64,000 nucleotides of DNA, taken from assembly GCA_009823395.1 (NCBI GenBank), contig CM020515.1:16863989-16927988 (forward strand), written 5' to 3'. The DNA is from Thamnaconus septentrionalis. Lineage: Eukaryota > Chordata > Actinopteri > Tetraodontiformes > Monacanthidae. A model generated the notes under the pieces. That model worked only from the letters and a program-made list of their open reading frames with translations, did not search any database and was not told the origin of the DNA. The position numbers were made by a program, and so were the translations under genes. Shown piece by piece: positions 14,091 through 25,906 of the stretch; the stretch's first letter is position 1, and each line of letters starts with the position of its first letter.

Positions 14091-17000
14091 GCCACAACCG
14101 CATCCTTCTCACAGACACGGCTGCGAGGCGAGTGGAGTTATGCTCTTCTCTGAAAGTCTCGCCCCTGAGTGCGTCATTACCACAAAAAAAACTGTTTAAT
14201 GATCCCAGAATTAACAGTAACTGTGCATCACATTACGACTGAAACCTTCTGTGCCATTTCAGAGGCAGCCGGCCGTTCATTCTTTGGATGACGGCGGGGA
14301 AAAAAACCCAGCGCAATATTATATTTACTCTGACTCCCGTGGGCTTTTTCTTTTTCTCCCACCTTCGTGCTGTGGTTTGTCTGCTGCACATTATGAAACA
14401 GGTCACCCACCCAAAGTCTCTAGAAAGTAACCCAGAGTTGTGCCTTGACAGTATTTACACTTGGGTGGGGGGAGGAGGAGGAGGAAGTGTCATATCATGA
14501 GTGCGCGGCCGTAAGGTGCGCAGCCTAAAGTTCTAAGCAAAGTGCTTTTTATGGAGACTCCAAATCTTCAGCTCTTCTCCTGGCTGACGGCTTCATGAAC
14601 ATTTCCAAACACTTTGCTTCGGAGCGCTTTGATCAGGCGGGACGGGACGCTCCCGCGTTGACAGGTGGGGAAAATCATCCCAGAGAAGCTCTCCACTCCG
14701 ACCACTTTCAGCTCCTCCATTGAATGAAGGCGGCGACGAGGCCGGTCGGCTGCCGTGAAGGGAAGTGAAGAGAGGAGATGATGACAAGCATCCTCAAAAA
14801 TCCCCCCCCCCCCGAGATGATGGGCGCTGTTTTCACAGCTGGGGGAGAGCGAGGAGCGCCGGTGGTGCCGGTTATGTAACCGTCCTGCTTATGCCCTGCT
14901 TTCAAGATAAAAAGCATGTGTGTGTGTGTGTGTGTGTCATCTAAATCCCCCCCACATGGCTTCACTTTTGTTGAGGGTCGATGTTGGTGGTGGTACTAAT
15001 ACTAATAATCCAGCACGTTGAGTGTTTCGGCTGTCAGAGGAGAGACTGGAAGAGGAGAAGCGAGAACTATTCGCCATATCAAGTTGTCTAATTGCTGAAT
15101 TCCAGCGGGACTTAATCCCTTAAACATCACTTGTTTTGAGTGACTGAGCAGCGACTATGCAGCCTCGGGCTCGGCGCTGAGTATTTACTTACCGAGCCGA
15201 CACGACGGGCCTGCCACCTCCTCCAGCGGTCGTTTGGAGTTTGTCAGGCCTGTTTCGACTCAGGCGAGCCCCCCCTCTCCTCCACTGACCCCCCCCACAG
15301 AACACTGCATTGCATAATAAGACTTGATATGAACCTGCTGGCATCGTCAAGGGGCCGGGACCGCGAACGGGGAGACGGCGCCTAAAATAAAAATAATTGA
15401 AAAACACTATATTGATTTGCGACCCGACAGGTTGCATATGGACGTGTACGGAGCGTCTGCCCGCAGGCCAAAGTACACACCATGTAGACGTGTTGCATAA
15501 GAGTCCGGGGGGGGGGGGTGGAGGTGACCCGCTGACATTCGCCTTAATGGGACGGCTTTAGAAGTGGCTATTGTCAACATGGGCAGGTCGGAGCGAGAGG
15601 AAGGGCGAGTTTATTATGAGAAGTCCGTATAAGAGCAATCCAAACCAAGAAGCAGAGCCAGCCAAACTGCACTGGGTGGCTCCCCGGCCGCTTGTCATCT
15701 TGGCCTGCCTTTTGTTGTTCTCAGTTTTCCTTCAACTTCTCCCTCCCTCCCTCTCCCTGCAGCGCCGCCGGGGGCGAGATCTTCGACCAGTGCGTCGCCG
15801 ACAACGACGAGGCCTTCACGGAGAAGGACGTGATCCGGCTGGCCAGGCAGATCCTGAGCGGCGTGGCCTTCCTGCACCGGAACAACGTGGTGCACCTGGA
15901 CCTGAAGGTGAGCGGGCCGAGAGTCCAACATCTAGGTCAGACTGCGCCCTGAGTGGCAGACTGGGGGAAGGTGTACATTCTTTTCTCTCTTCTGTTTTTT
16001 TTTTCTTTCATGGAACCACAACTCCTTTAGTTGTATCCTGACCTTCTTCCCACAAGCATTCCAAATGAACCATTATGTTTTTTCCGTTGCAAGCCCGGAG
16101 GGGAATCGAGCAGTCGAGCGGGTTTTTTTCTTAGTACTCAGTCATCCCAAATGTCTGAGTCATTCATCAGGTTTCCTTCTCATTGTGCGTGGCAGGAATT
16201 CTTGGTGTGTCTTCTCTCGATTGAAAGGCCCCAATTTTCTGTAAAATCCACAAAGCCATTGTTACCAAACAATCATCTCTCTGTCTCTGGGTTGATGAAT
16301 GAAATCCTCGGATATAAGAAAAGCATTCTTTGCTTGACTTGCTTGCACCCTTTGTGACATCACACAGGTGAGACCCCCTCCAAAACATGTGGAAGGTCCA
16401 ACACGGCCTCGGTTTTAGCAAAAAAAGCAACAAAAAATTTTTCAGGAGGCTGTAAACATGTTTATGAAGGGTTTTTTTTGTTTGTTTGTTTGTTTTTGGG
16501 ATAATTATTCATTCCAGCCTGCTCCACTGAAGCCTGCTGTTCAGCCTGAGGGAAGAAAAGGATGTAATGCGACACCTTTAATATCAGTTAAGCAAGTCTG
16601 CTGAGGTGTTTTCAAGAGGCCAATCTCTCAGTCAGTCGTCAATCGCCTTCGATACCGGTTGGCTCGGGCCTGCCTCCTCCTGCACTGTGTTTGTGTGCCT
16701 TTGCGGTTCAATCTGCCCTTGGCACTCGGCCGGTCGGACCGAAGGATTAGGCTAAATTGTACGTACGCCGGCGGCGTCTGCGGCGCCTTGGCAGGGCCTC
16801 CGCACCTGTTTACAGTCTCATCCGACGGGCCGGGAGTCTGATCTCTGGCTGCGCTGAGGCACGCTTCCCCCTGACGAAGCGAGACTCCCAAATCCCCTGT
16901 GGGAGCTGCTGAGCTCCGCGCCAGTGACTCACAGCGAGGTGTAATAATCGGGAGCGTGGAGGCCATTGTTATGTAATGTACCTCTGTCTAATCTGCTCTC

Positions 17001-18806
17001 TCTGTCGCTCCTCAGCCCCAGAACATCCTGCTGACCTGTGCCAGCCCTTTGGGAGACATCCGCATCGTGGACTTTGGCTTGTCCAGACGCATGGACAGCA
17101 TCACGGAGGTGCGGGAGATCCTGGGCACCCCGGAGTATGTTGGTGAGTGCAGCGTCTTCCTCTTCTTCCTTTAAATCAATGGTTCTCAACTGGCGGAGTC
17201 TCAGGACCCTCATTTCATTTCCTCATAATGAAGTTGCGACCCAAGTTTATTCCACAAAATTAAAAACGCCAGCCCACTGTCTATCATGTCTAGTAAAATA
17301 TTGAAATTGAATTGGACTGTGTGTCCTGCAGAATAAATGCCCAACATTTTCTCTATAAATATGTACATAACACATTTTTTTCTGAAAAAAACAAAGGGGG
17401 ACCACCCACAAAGCCGCGACCAAATCAAAACTCGTCTGTGACCCACTTTTGGGTCGCGACCCACCAGTTGAGAAAGGCTGTTTCAAAGGTTAATTTGCCT
17501 GCCGTTTGTCACGACCAACTAACCGGCAGCTGTGTGTGTGTGTTTGTTGCAGCGCCAGAGATCCTGAACTATGAACCAATCACGACCGCAACAGACATGT
17601 GGTGAGTTTGCTGCTCTCACAGACTCTCAATCTTCACAAACCTCTCACCTTGACATCGCAAACGGTCCAGACCCTCTATGCCATCAAAGTAGCTCGTCAA
17701 CTCGGCCGTCAAAGCCGGAAGTGAGTCATGACCTCGTGCCCTCTCTCCAACCGCAGGAGCATCGGGGTCCTGACCTACGTCATGCTGACGGGCGAGTCTC
17801 CCTTCCTGGGCGACGGCAAGCAGGAGACCTTCCTCAACATCTCGCAGGTCAACGTGGACTACTCGCAGGACACCTTCGAGGGCGTCTCGCCGCAGGCGGT
17901 GGACTTCATCAAGTCCCTGCTGGTCAAGAACCCGAGGTGAGTCGGCGCGAGCGCATTAGGCCGTGACTTCGCTGAGAACTTCAGACAGACGCCGACGGGT
18001 TTTTTTTTTTTTTTGCGTAACGAGGATGTGAGTCACCATGCAAATAGGAGGTGCGTCCGGTCGAGATGAGTGAATGTTTTTTTTTTTTACGTCATTGGCC
18101 CATTTCACCAGAAAGTGACACCAGAGGGGTTCTTCTTTTTTCATGCGAGTTTCAGGATGCTTCAAAAGAAAGAAGCTTTTAGCTGCGCGATGCGTATGAC
18201 TCACATCCACATCAGTAGAGTCCAGTCAGTATCACTTCATTCAACCTGACAGCGGCTTGCAATAAATGCGTTAAATGACATTCGGAGGTACAGTAAATTG
18301 GAAAATTCCTACTAGTTTGCGGGCGCGCGGCCCGTCGTCCGTGTCCGTGAGAAAGCGGATCGAGGGGGGAAACCGGGAGATCCGCCGCTTGTGTAAACCA
18401 TCCAGGAATTTCCACTCATCTGCGGTGTTATTGTGTTTGTGTGCGCAGGAAGAGAGCCACGGCCGAGGAAAGCCTCAACCACCCCTGGCTGAACTCGCTC
18501 CCCCTGCCCCTCCCCCACCCGCCGCACCTCCACGCCCGCTCCCCGGCCGCCCCCGCCGCCGCCTCCTCCTCCTCCTCCTCCTGCTCCTACTCCTGCTCCT
18601 GCTCCCGCTCCTCCTCTCTGGACGAGCCCGAGACCAGCCAGTCCGAGTCGGAGCCCGAGAGCCCGGCGCCGTCCCCGGAGCTGGAGCTCATGGAGTCCTA
18701 CCTCCTGTGCCCGGCGCAGGGCGAGATGAAGACGGGCCGCCGCACCTTCTCCTTCGGCGAGCCGCCCTTCCTCACGCGGCCCGAGATCCAGCAGCAGGAG
18801 CTGATC

Positions 18807-18812
<6 letters not shown>
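8839..18812 (+). CDS. stk17a: Serine/threonine kinase 17A-like (DRAK family), 7 coding exons, 390 aa
   Basis: Coding exons are 8839-8933, 12010-12222, 15763-15907, 17016-17142, 17553-17601, 17757-17936 and 18449-18812; all junctions are GT-AG and phase is kept. The product is a DAPK-related protein kinase of the DRAK group, known in other species for roles in apoptosis and cytoskeletal control. Visible motifs are the glycine loop GRGKFAVV (residues 31-38), the AAK lysine K53, the family-typical HLDLKPQN loop with D149, DFG at 170-172, and GTPEYVAPE at 188-196. The kinase domain spans roughly 24-284. The N-terminal RTEPF and the core KRRKGQDCR fit STK17A better than STK17B, whereas [12 protein letters not shown] and the C-terminal ...LIC recall STK17B, so the exact paralogue is uncertain. 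The last exon is GC-rich, with a Ser/Cys-rich tail around residues 308-327. The start is the first ATG in frame with this N-terminus. Residue 103, usually Tyr in the hinge, is Cys, with its codon split by an intron. Confidence 0.93.
11625..11657. repeat. (TG)n microsatellite in stk17a intron 1
   Basis: Pure TG run of about 16 units, followed by a degenerate GT-rich stretch to about 11680. The rest of intron 1 (8934-12009) shows no exon-like sequence. Confidence 0.9.
12339..12455 (+). repeat. Dispersed repeat family, copy A (stk17a intron 2)
   Basis: Core GATGTCACAAAGGG (12339-12352) is followed 85 bp later by GCTGCAAACAGAGGGCTAA (12437-12455). The same two anchors in the same relative order recur at 56841-56980, and in reverse orientation at 24716-24881 and 43272-43404. 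Copy ends were not determined, and the class (MITE or SINE fragment) is unknown. Confidence 0.6.
13831..13872. repeat. (AGC)14 trinucleotide repeat in stk17a intron 2
   Basis: Fourteen uninterrupted AGC units. The repeat is intronic and transcribed as CAG-type sequence on the + strand. An open frame on the minus strand reads it as poly-Leu or poly-Ala, but nothing supports a gene there. Confidence 0.95.
14055..14087. repeat. (CA)n microsatellite in stk17a intron 2
   Basis: Pure CA run of about 16 units. No other element is recognised between 13900 and 15760 apart from short homopolymer and GT runs (for example 14918-14937) and a C run near 14803-14812. Confidence 0.9.
16348..16458 (+). repeat. 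Dispersed repeat family, copy F (stk17a intron 3)
   Basis: CCCTTTGTGACATCACAC (16348-16365) preserves the left half of the palindromic core. It is followed 78 bp later by AGGAGGCTGTAAACA (16444-16458), the partner anchor in the same order as copies A and B. Confidence 0.5.
17177..17480. mobile_element. hAT-like MITE filling stk17a intron 4
   Basis: The left end reads CAATGGTTCTCAACTGG (17177-17193). The right end, read on the other strand, is CAGCCTTTCTCAACTGG (17464-17480), so the termini are imperfect inverted repeats of about 17 bp sharing TTCTCAACTGG. The right side also carries GGGTCGCGACCCACCAG, a motif common in non-autonomous hAT elements of vertebrates. There is no transposase frame. 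A flanking 8-bp target duplication is not clear. The element makes up about 304 of the 410 nt between exons 4 and 5. Confidence 0.7.

Positions 18813-18869
<57 letters not shown>
18811..18869. repeat. (GA)29 microsatellite starting inside the stk17a stop codon
   Basis: The stop TGA (18810-18812) supplies the first GA unit and the run continues uninterrupted to 18869, so the 3' UTR opens with a long purine-only tract. Confidence 0.95.
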
Positions 18870-18871
<2 letters not shown>

Positions 18872-20265
18872 GGCCTGTCGGAGGCCGTGGCCCGCTCGCT
18901 TCTACTGCTGTGATTTCTGCGAGCTGTGCTGCGGGTCGTTTGTTCCCTCCGTGTGCATCTGCGCTCACCAACTTTTGCGCTGATTTAAGACTGCAGAGAG
19001 GAAGGAATGTGGGAGCAACAACAATGGGGAAAAAAAAAAAAAAGGAAGAGCGGGAGCAGGCACACAGGGGGGTTTGTCGCCTTTATTTTTTTTTTTTTAA
19101 AAAGTGACAGAAGTGATCCGGGACGGATCGACTCTCACGGCCGCCTCTCCAGTTCGTGCACTGGTTGATCTTTTCTTTTTTTTGACCCAACTGGCCCCTG
19201 GACTGCTTTTCCTTCCCCAGGCTCCTCAGCGAAGTGACCCTGCTTCAGTTGACGCTCTCGTCAAAACAGGTTCCGCTCGAGCTGCCGCAGACGTGCCAGT
19301 TGAGTTTCGTCTTGAAGGAGGCAAAGCGCTTTGACGGACGTTTAGCCAGAGAATTAAAGCAGCCGCAGCCGGACGGTGTTTGTTTTTTTTGCGTGTTTAT
19401 TATTTATGTGTGCTTATTTTTTGCCACGCCACTTGACTCACTTGAAAAAAAACAAACACACACACACACACACACACACGCCCACATTAATGAGTTAGAC
19501 TTGGAAGTGGTAATTTTTTTTTCAGTAAGGACAATCTTAAGCACTTTTTTATCAAAAAAAAAAAAAAATTCCGTTTAAGAAACCAAAGGCTTATGAAGCA
19601 CCGTCAGCTGTCGCACAATTCGCTGTTACAAGTTAAAACATTTTTCACCAGCCGCGGTTTCACTCGCATGACTTTGCCACTTTTTCAACGTCACTTGTGC
19701 GTTAATAGGACAGGTTTTTTTGTTGCTTTTTTTTGTTTGTTTATTTGGGCAGTATTGCACAAGTTGCACAAGATGTAGTTTTTGTTTATTGTTTTGTTAT
19801 TTTTTTATTTTTTTTACATAATGCAAAATTGAGATTTCCTGCTCGGTAAATATTCTGAAAGATCGGAAATAGGGAAAATAGGTGAAAAGCAGTTTTAAAA
19901 TGGCGAAGAGATGAACATTGACACGGTCATGTGACGTTTTGCCTTCAGCTTTGTGGGAACAACATGGAAACTGGGAAGAATTTATTGCAACGTACTGAAA
20001 TGTATATTAAGAGTTAGTGTTAGAGTAAGATTATTCTAAAATATATTGATAATTAATTGATGGTGTTGTTTTGTTTTGTTTTTTACATTTGTTTGAATGT
20101 TAACATCATTATACCGTGTCTTATTTTGTACTCAAACTTTTACTTGTAACTTTTTCATTTTTTTCATTTTGTTTTTTTTTTCCCTCTTGTGAATTTCAGG
20201 AAAGTTTGCACTTGTCCTCGTGGACGCCTTGTTTGGAAAAAAAATAAATATTGATGATGGCATGC
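18813..20265 (+). other. Probable 3' UTR of the stk17a-like gene
   Basis: This AT-rich stretch after the stop codon has many A/T homopolymers and a (CA)n run near 19456-19479, and ends shortly after a canonical AATAAA. No further exon is seen. The exact cleavage site is inferred. Confidence 0.55.
20243..20248 (+). terminator. Polyadenylation signal AATAAA of stk17a
   Basis: The canonical hexamer lies in an A/T-rich context about 1.4 kb after the stop, followed by GATGATGG and TG-containing sequence. It is the best poly(A) signal downstream of this gene. Confidence 0.55.
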
Positions 20266-20457
20266 ATTGCAAAATGTATCAAAGAGAAATACATGTGCAT
20301 TTGTTATTTAAAAACAAAACAAAACACTCCTGTTTTGGTCCCTTCATTGCAATATTTGATGGTTTCCACCGGTGAAGCCAAACAACGTGACTACGGCAAA
20401 GAAATGATTTCAACCTCCAAAGTGATGAATATTAACAATCAGAAGTACTGACAAAAA

Positions 20458-20507
20458 GCCAAAATATAGTGTTATTTTAGTTTAAAACTCTAAAACTATA
20501 TTTTGGC
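20458..20507. repeat. AT-rich inverted repeat (hairpin)
   Basis: The 13-bp arms GCCAAAATATAGT (20458-20470) and ACTATATTTTGGC (20495-20507) are perfectly complementary, and the interior adds further pairing (TTTTAG with CTAAAA). It lies about 200 bp after the stk17a poly(A) signal. It could be a MITE remnant. Confidence 0.6.
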
Positions 20508-22234
20508 TTCATTAAACTTTAGTACATATATATATATATATTTTTAACACGGCTCCGAACCATTCAGATATTTTCCCTGTGAACTCATCATTAAAAACCT
20601 CCATCTTCAGGTATCTGCTATTCTCTGAGAGAAACACATCTCCTGCCATAACAGGTCACACAGTCATGTGTGAAGCATCAAGAGATCCCCCCCCCACGCC
20701 CCCCCTTCGTGTTTCTATTCCAAGAGCGTATCCGAAAAGACACTGAAGTTAAAAAAAAGAAAGAAAAAAAAACACGGCAGTGTCTTTGGGTCCAGCAGCC
20801 TCCCTGAACAGGAAATACCAGTGAGAGTAATGCTTTCCACTGCAGCAAGGTTCCCCTTTCTTCTTCTGTTTTCCCCCTGCACACATGCTCGCGGTTGTTT
20901 ACCCGTGTCAGCGCCAACAACCCCCCTCCCCCTCCCCCCCACTCCTCCGCCGGCCATCATCCTGGATGCCTGCTTTAACTTGCAGCACTTCCCATTGTGC
21001 TACTTTGGCCTCCGCTCCGGCCAATGAGGAGCGAGCGTGTGCTTCCCTCGGCGGGGGGTCCCGCTCTGGTGGCCCTTGGCCGGAACAACCGCTTCCCCGA
21101 TAGAAAAGCCTGTTGCTGCTGCTGCTGCTGCTGCTGCTGTTGCTGCCTGGAGCTAAGGAATGTCAGAAATGTTCAGAACCGGTGGCCAATCTTTTCTTCT
21201 TCTTTTTTCCACTGCCTCGTCTTTTTTTTATGCTTTCCTTCCATCCCTCCGAGCCACCTTACGGGGGTTTGTCTTCTCAGTGGGAGGTCGCCGTCCGTCC
21301 ATACTGCGTGCACACACGTGCACGGTGCACATATTTTATGTGTGCATGAACAGTAGTGGATGAGTTCTCACCAAGGCCTGTCATACCCCAGGTGACCATC
21401 GGGGGGCCAGACTTGGCAGAGGATCTGTCTCAGGTTTTGACTCTTTATTGGAGCAAACCAGCGTTTACGTTTAACGTTTTAGTTTCACGTCATAACATGA
21501 CACTGAGCATGATGCTGAGCCCTGTGGTTTTTTTTTCTAGGGTGGCAGCAATGCCCGCCCGCCAGCCCCCCCCAAAATAAAATTTATTGAGAGCCTACAC
21601 TAGCATCCAGATAACCTGATGGTTTTGATGGTTGCTAGGCAACTCATGATGCTAGCTAGCATGGTATGCAGTTCTGCCAGGTCAATCCTTCTCCCTCCAG
21701 ACTGTGTAACAAGGGCGGCTGATACTGCAAACATTGACTCTGCAGAACGTGTAACCCAACGTATTCTTGGCTCCTGAGTGGGTTATTTATTACCCACTGA
21801 CCGTCAAAACTAGCCTCGCTTCCTCATGGCAGCTTCTCTCTCAACCGTGGAACATCCATCACAAACCGTCGATTTGACAGGAAGAAGTGAGCTGTCCAGG
21901 AATGTTTGACGTTTCCACTGGTGACTTTACGCGTCACTGAAGGCTTAAAAAAAAAGGATTAAAATACCACGACTGGCATCCACTTGGCTGCCAAGATAGA
22001 GTCCTCGACCGGGTTCTTATCAGGTCGAGGCTTTGACTTTCTAACTGTTTACATCCCCTGATGGAATAGACATTGACGGTTCACGTAGTGCGCAGAAAAC
22101 CCACGAAAAGTTTTTACTTGATTGACTTGAATCACATTTGGACCATGTTTACCATGTTTAGTTTACGAGTTCGAAAAAAAAACAAGCAAGATGGATTTGC
22201 TCTTCATTGGGTGTGTGTGTGTGTGTGTGTAGGG

Positions 22235-22506
22235 GGGTGTTTATGTTCCCAGGACCCCTAGTTCTCAAGGTCTTTAGTTCTCTGCCCACGATCCCAAGCT
22301 GTATGGCACTGACAGAGCAAGAGACCCTGAAGGGAACTGAGGGCTGTGGGAGTCTAGAACCTGGAACCTTAACTTTAGTCATTGTCAGAGTTTCTCCTGG
22401 CCACTGTTGCACCCTGCTTGCTCTGGGGGGTCCAGTTGGTTTTCTTCTGATTGTAGAAAGCGCTTTGATTTAGCGCTGTACAAATAAAAGTTGAAGTTGA
22501 GTTGAG
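22235..22506 (+). mobile_element. Retroposon 3' tail-like fragment
   Basis: The sequence ends in AGCGCTTTGATTTAGCGC, then TGTACAAATAAA and a GTTGA-type short repeat. This is the layout of the very common fish retroposon tail that finishes in AAATAAA plus a GAATT- or GTTGA-like repeat. The 5' limit is a guess, and I cannot name the family. Confidence 0.45.
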
Positions 22507-24715
22507 TCTGTGGGGAACACAGTGTTGAATCTCTCCACTGATGCTTTCATTAGCATTACTAGAAGTATTGGGAAATGGTCAACATTGTCTTTGTAGTTTA
22601 GTAATACAACAAGATGAGCGTCTTTTGTGTCATCACACAGCAGCAGCAGCAGCAGGAGTCCTCAAATGCAGCTTGGGGAAAGTTCCTCTGAGGTTCTGAG
22701 CTCAGAACTTCAAGTGGGAAAAATTCAATTGGCAAGATCCAACGGAAAGCAGCCGGAGCGAGGGAAAGTGTCGCTGGTTGACAGTTGGTTAGCGCCTGCT
22801 CATCAAGTCCGGACTCGCAACCGCTTTGCTGCCGTCATCTTTGTTGTAATTGGTCGGACACTTTGCTGGACTGGATCGGCCTCTCAGGTCAAGTCGGATC
22901 GTCTCCATCTCTGGGTTTCTTTCTTGTGGCCCGTTTCCATCACTGCTTTGACGTGTCAACAAAGTCTTCCCAGACCCTTGACCACCCTAGACCACCGCCC
23001 CCTCCTTGACCCTCCGCTCCGCTCTCGTCTCCTCTTGCTGTCATGTGTTTTGCTCTCGCTGTCCTCCTCAATATCACCGTCTCCAGATCTCCCCTGATTG
23101 CTCCTCTTTTCTAGGAAGCAGTTTGCCTCGCACCTTATATAATACAGAAATTCCTTCACGCTTATGTTCCTGATTATAGGGCCGTCGCTGAGAAACACCC
23201 CCACCCCCCCCCCCCCACCCCCCATCCCCTGCGATGTGACAGGAAATGTGTGCAGTCACCATGGTCTGCTGGATGGGTCTCAGCATCATCATCTATTGAG
23301 TCACACATGTTGATCCTCCCGATTAAAAACAAATGGGTTTCCTCCAATCTGGGGCCGGCCCACTTTCTCAACACTTTGACCTCTCGCTGCATTCCTCTGT
23401 TGACCTCGGGGCCGAATCTTTAGGCTGCGCGTAAATCAGCGGCATATTTCGATGGACATCAGCGTCTCCTTTAAGTGGAACCTCGAGAGGATGTAAACCG
23501 GCGCCGCTTTAACGGGATTATCTCACTTGATCCCAAGTTGTATTTCACAGAGATAAGGGCGACCGACCGAGCGTGGCGGCCTGAAGTCCTGGTGAAGAGA
23601 AAAAAGGAATCTGTGTTTCTTTCTGTCACGTGTCCCCGCAGCGCTTCGCAGAGGAAAAACAGGGAGAATATTCCAGGAGAGGCAAAACAGTCCTGACCGC
23701 TGGTAATGTGTTCGAAGAGGGAGGGAGGAGGGAGGGAGGGAGGAGAGGGCGGCAGATGCCTTGAGTTAGAGCGTGGTATTTATTCAGTCCCAGGAAACGG
23801 CGGACGCACCAACCAAAGCATCTCCAGCAAAACATTAACCGCCACCTGAAGCTGCTGCGACCGCAGCATCTTACCCAGAGGCCGGGGCGACTGCACGCTG
23901 CACCCCAGAAAGCTGCATGGCGGGCGCGCTCAGCTCAGAGGGAGGCTTTGAGGAGGGACTTTTTTTCTTCTTTTTTTCAAACTCTAAAGCTGCGCAGGAG
24001 TTTGCCCAAGCAAAACACGACTCTGGGTTGAGATAATCCTGGAAAGGTTCAATTTCAGTGCGGGCTGAAAAAAAAAAAAAAGCCACGGAAAGATTCGAAA
24101 ATACTGCCCGTAGAGTCGTCCGGCTGGTTGAGCTGCAGCCAACTGCCCACTCACATGCACTGAGAGTGCACCATAGCCAGCGAGAGCGAGAGAGAGGGAG
24201 AGAGAGAGAGGGAGAGACCCTGTGGGTGAACCTTGTCCCCGGACTGGCCGCCGGCCTCCGAGGGGGTCCGGCTGACAAGCAGCAGATTGTGGTGGTCTGA
24301 GTCAACTCTCTCTCTGTTTCTCTTTCATTTTATTAGATTGGACACTCTGGGATTTCTTCAGAACACACACACTCATCCAGGGGGAGCCTGCGGTCCCGTT
24401 TTATTCCTTTATCATTTCTCAGTCGTGCAGCAGCACCTACGCTTTTATCCAAAGCAAACCTGGCGGTTCTTAGAACGGTGCAGAGTTTACAACGACTAAG
24501 TTGAAGATTTTTCTGTGAGCTTCACATTGTAAACACGGCAGCAAAATGTTTCCTCTTGGTGCCAAATCAAAAGTCGGAAGAGCAGCAGAATCGCTGCGGC
24601 GTGGATGTCTGCTGGAGACTTTGTGAGGTTTCCTCTGCACCTACTGGGGTGGATCAACTCATTCAACCTTTAATCACACAATGACACTCCATAGTTCGCT
24701 TTGCACACAGCTTGT

Positions 24716-24881
24716 TTAGCTCTCTGTTTACAGCCTCCATCAGAAAACACTTCCTTTCCGAACCCCCCGTGTGGATAATGGCGGGACGATCACAAGGCAA
24801 CTGGTCCCTGATTTTGGATGTTGTCACTACACTGGGAGAGGTGGGCAAATGTCTCAGTGCCTTGTGTGACATCACAAAGGG
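24716..24881 (-). repeat. Dispersed repeat family, copy D
   Basis: TTAGCTCTCTGTTTACAGC (24716-24734) is followed by GACATCACAAAGGG (24868-24881) preceded by TGT. This is the reverse of the order in copies A and B, as expected for an inserted element in the opposite orientation with a palindromic core. Confidence 0.6.
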
Positions 24882-25263
24882 TTGTTTCTGTCGTCATGCT
24901 GCTCATGATGTCGTTGAATCCACCTTTTTGTAAAAATTTACTTTGGGGACATGTATGCATTTGTGTTTCTGGCACAAACCCAATAGTAATCTAAGGTTCT
25001 GGTTGGTTCAGTCGTAGCCAACAAAATAGAAACCAGAACTGTGGGTTCCTTTTCCAGAACATCTTGTTTCTAAACTTGCTGCCTCCAAGAAATTTTTCAA
25101 AGCCTCTTGGAGCTCAGACGGCTAATTAGCACTGAGGCCGACCGTCACTTCTTTTTATGTAGTCCCACTTTTCTCTCCCTCCTTCTTTCCTTTTATCACA
25201 AGTTTTTTTGCCGTTATGCAACGTCCCCAGAGTGATGCGCATGCGTGTCTGTGTGTGAGTTCG

Positions 25264-25266
<3 letters not shown>

Positions 25267-25296
<30 letters not shown>
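25267..25296. repeat. (TG)15 microsatellite
   Basis: Pure TG run followed by GAGTGTGTGAGAG. It is intergenic. Confidence 0.9.
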
Positions 25297-25298
<2 letters not shown>

Positions 25299-25876
25299 TG
25301 TGTGAGAGTGCGCTGTCATATTTCCATATTGTTGCAGGGCTTCCTGATGTAATCAAACCGACGGCGTGAGGAATGAACTGGGACACAATGGCAGCGGGTC
25401 AGACGGGTCACGGAGAACTGTTCCAGCAACAATGTTATCTGAAGAGCTGCAATAAAAGCCTGAGTTGTGTAAAATGGGTCAAAAGCCTTTTGAGATAAGC
25501 CGACATCCGCTCTCCCACACTCACCTGGGCTTTCTGTCAGGGAGCGAAGACCTGCTTGTCACTCACGTCTGCTGTGGAGATGTTAGCTTTTCTCTGCCCG
25601 TTAGATGCATTACCTCCAGACGCTGCAGCTCAATTTGCAAAACACATATTTTAGAGGTGAGAGGTGAAAGATCTGATCTGCACTGACAATAGATGGATGG
25701 ATGAAATGAGTCTCGGGTGCCAGAGAGGTTGCAGGTTGCAGAAGTTAATGATACAAGATACTGATTGTTTCGGTTCAATATTGGAATCTTTGGATTTAAA
25801 GCAACACGCCGGCTTCAAATCATGTGTAAGCTGATGGATATTTGGCATTGAAGGGCTCAAAAAAAAACAAACATAT

Positions 25877-25906
25877 TTAGCCATCTGTTTACAGCCTCCT
25901 GCTGAA
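25877..25906 (-). repeat. Dispersed repeat family, copy E (fragment)
   Basis: TTAGCCATCTGTTTACAGC (25877-25895) followed by CTCCTGCTGAA matches the anchor of copy C (43272-43290) and its next 11 bases with two changes. The palindromic core is not recognisable downstream, so this copy is truncated or diverged. Confidence 0.5.

Noticed and set aside
18312..18971. 219-codon minus-strand frame opposite the last kinase exon
   Set aside because: It is a shadow of a GC-rich exon and the GA repeat; the + strand exon has family identity and correct phase.
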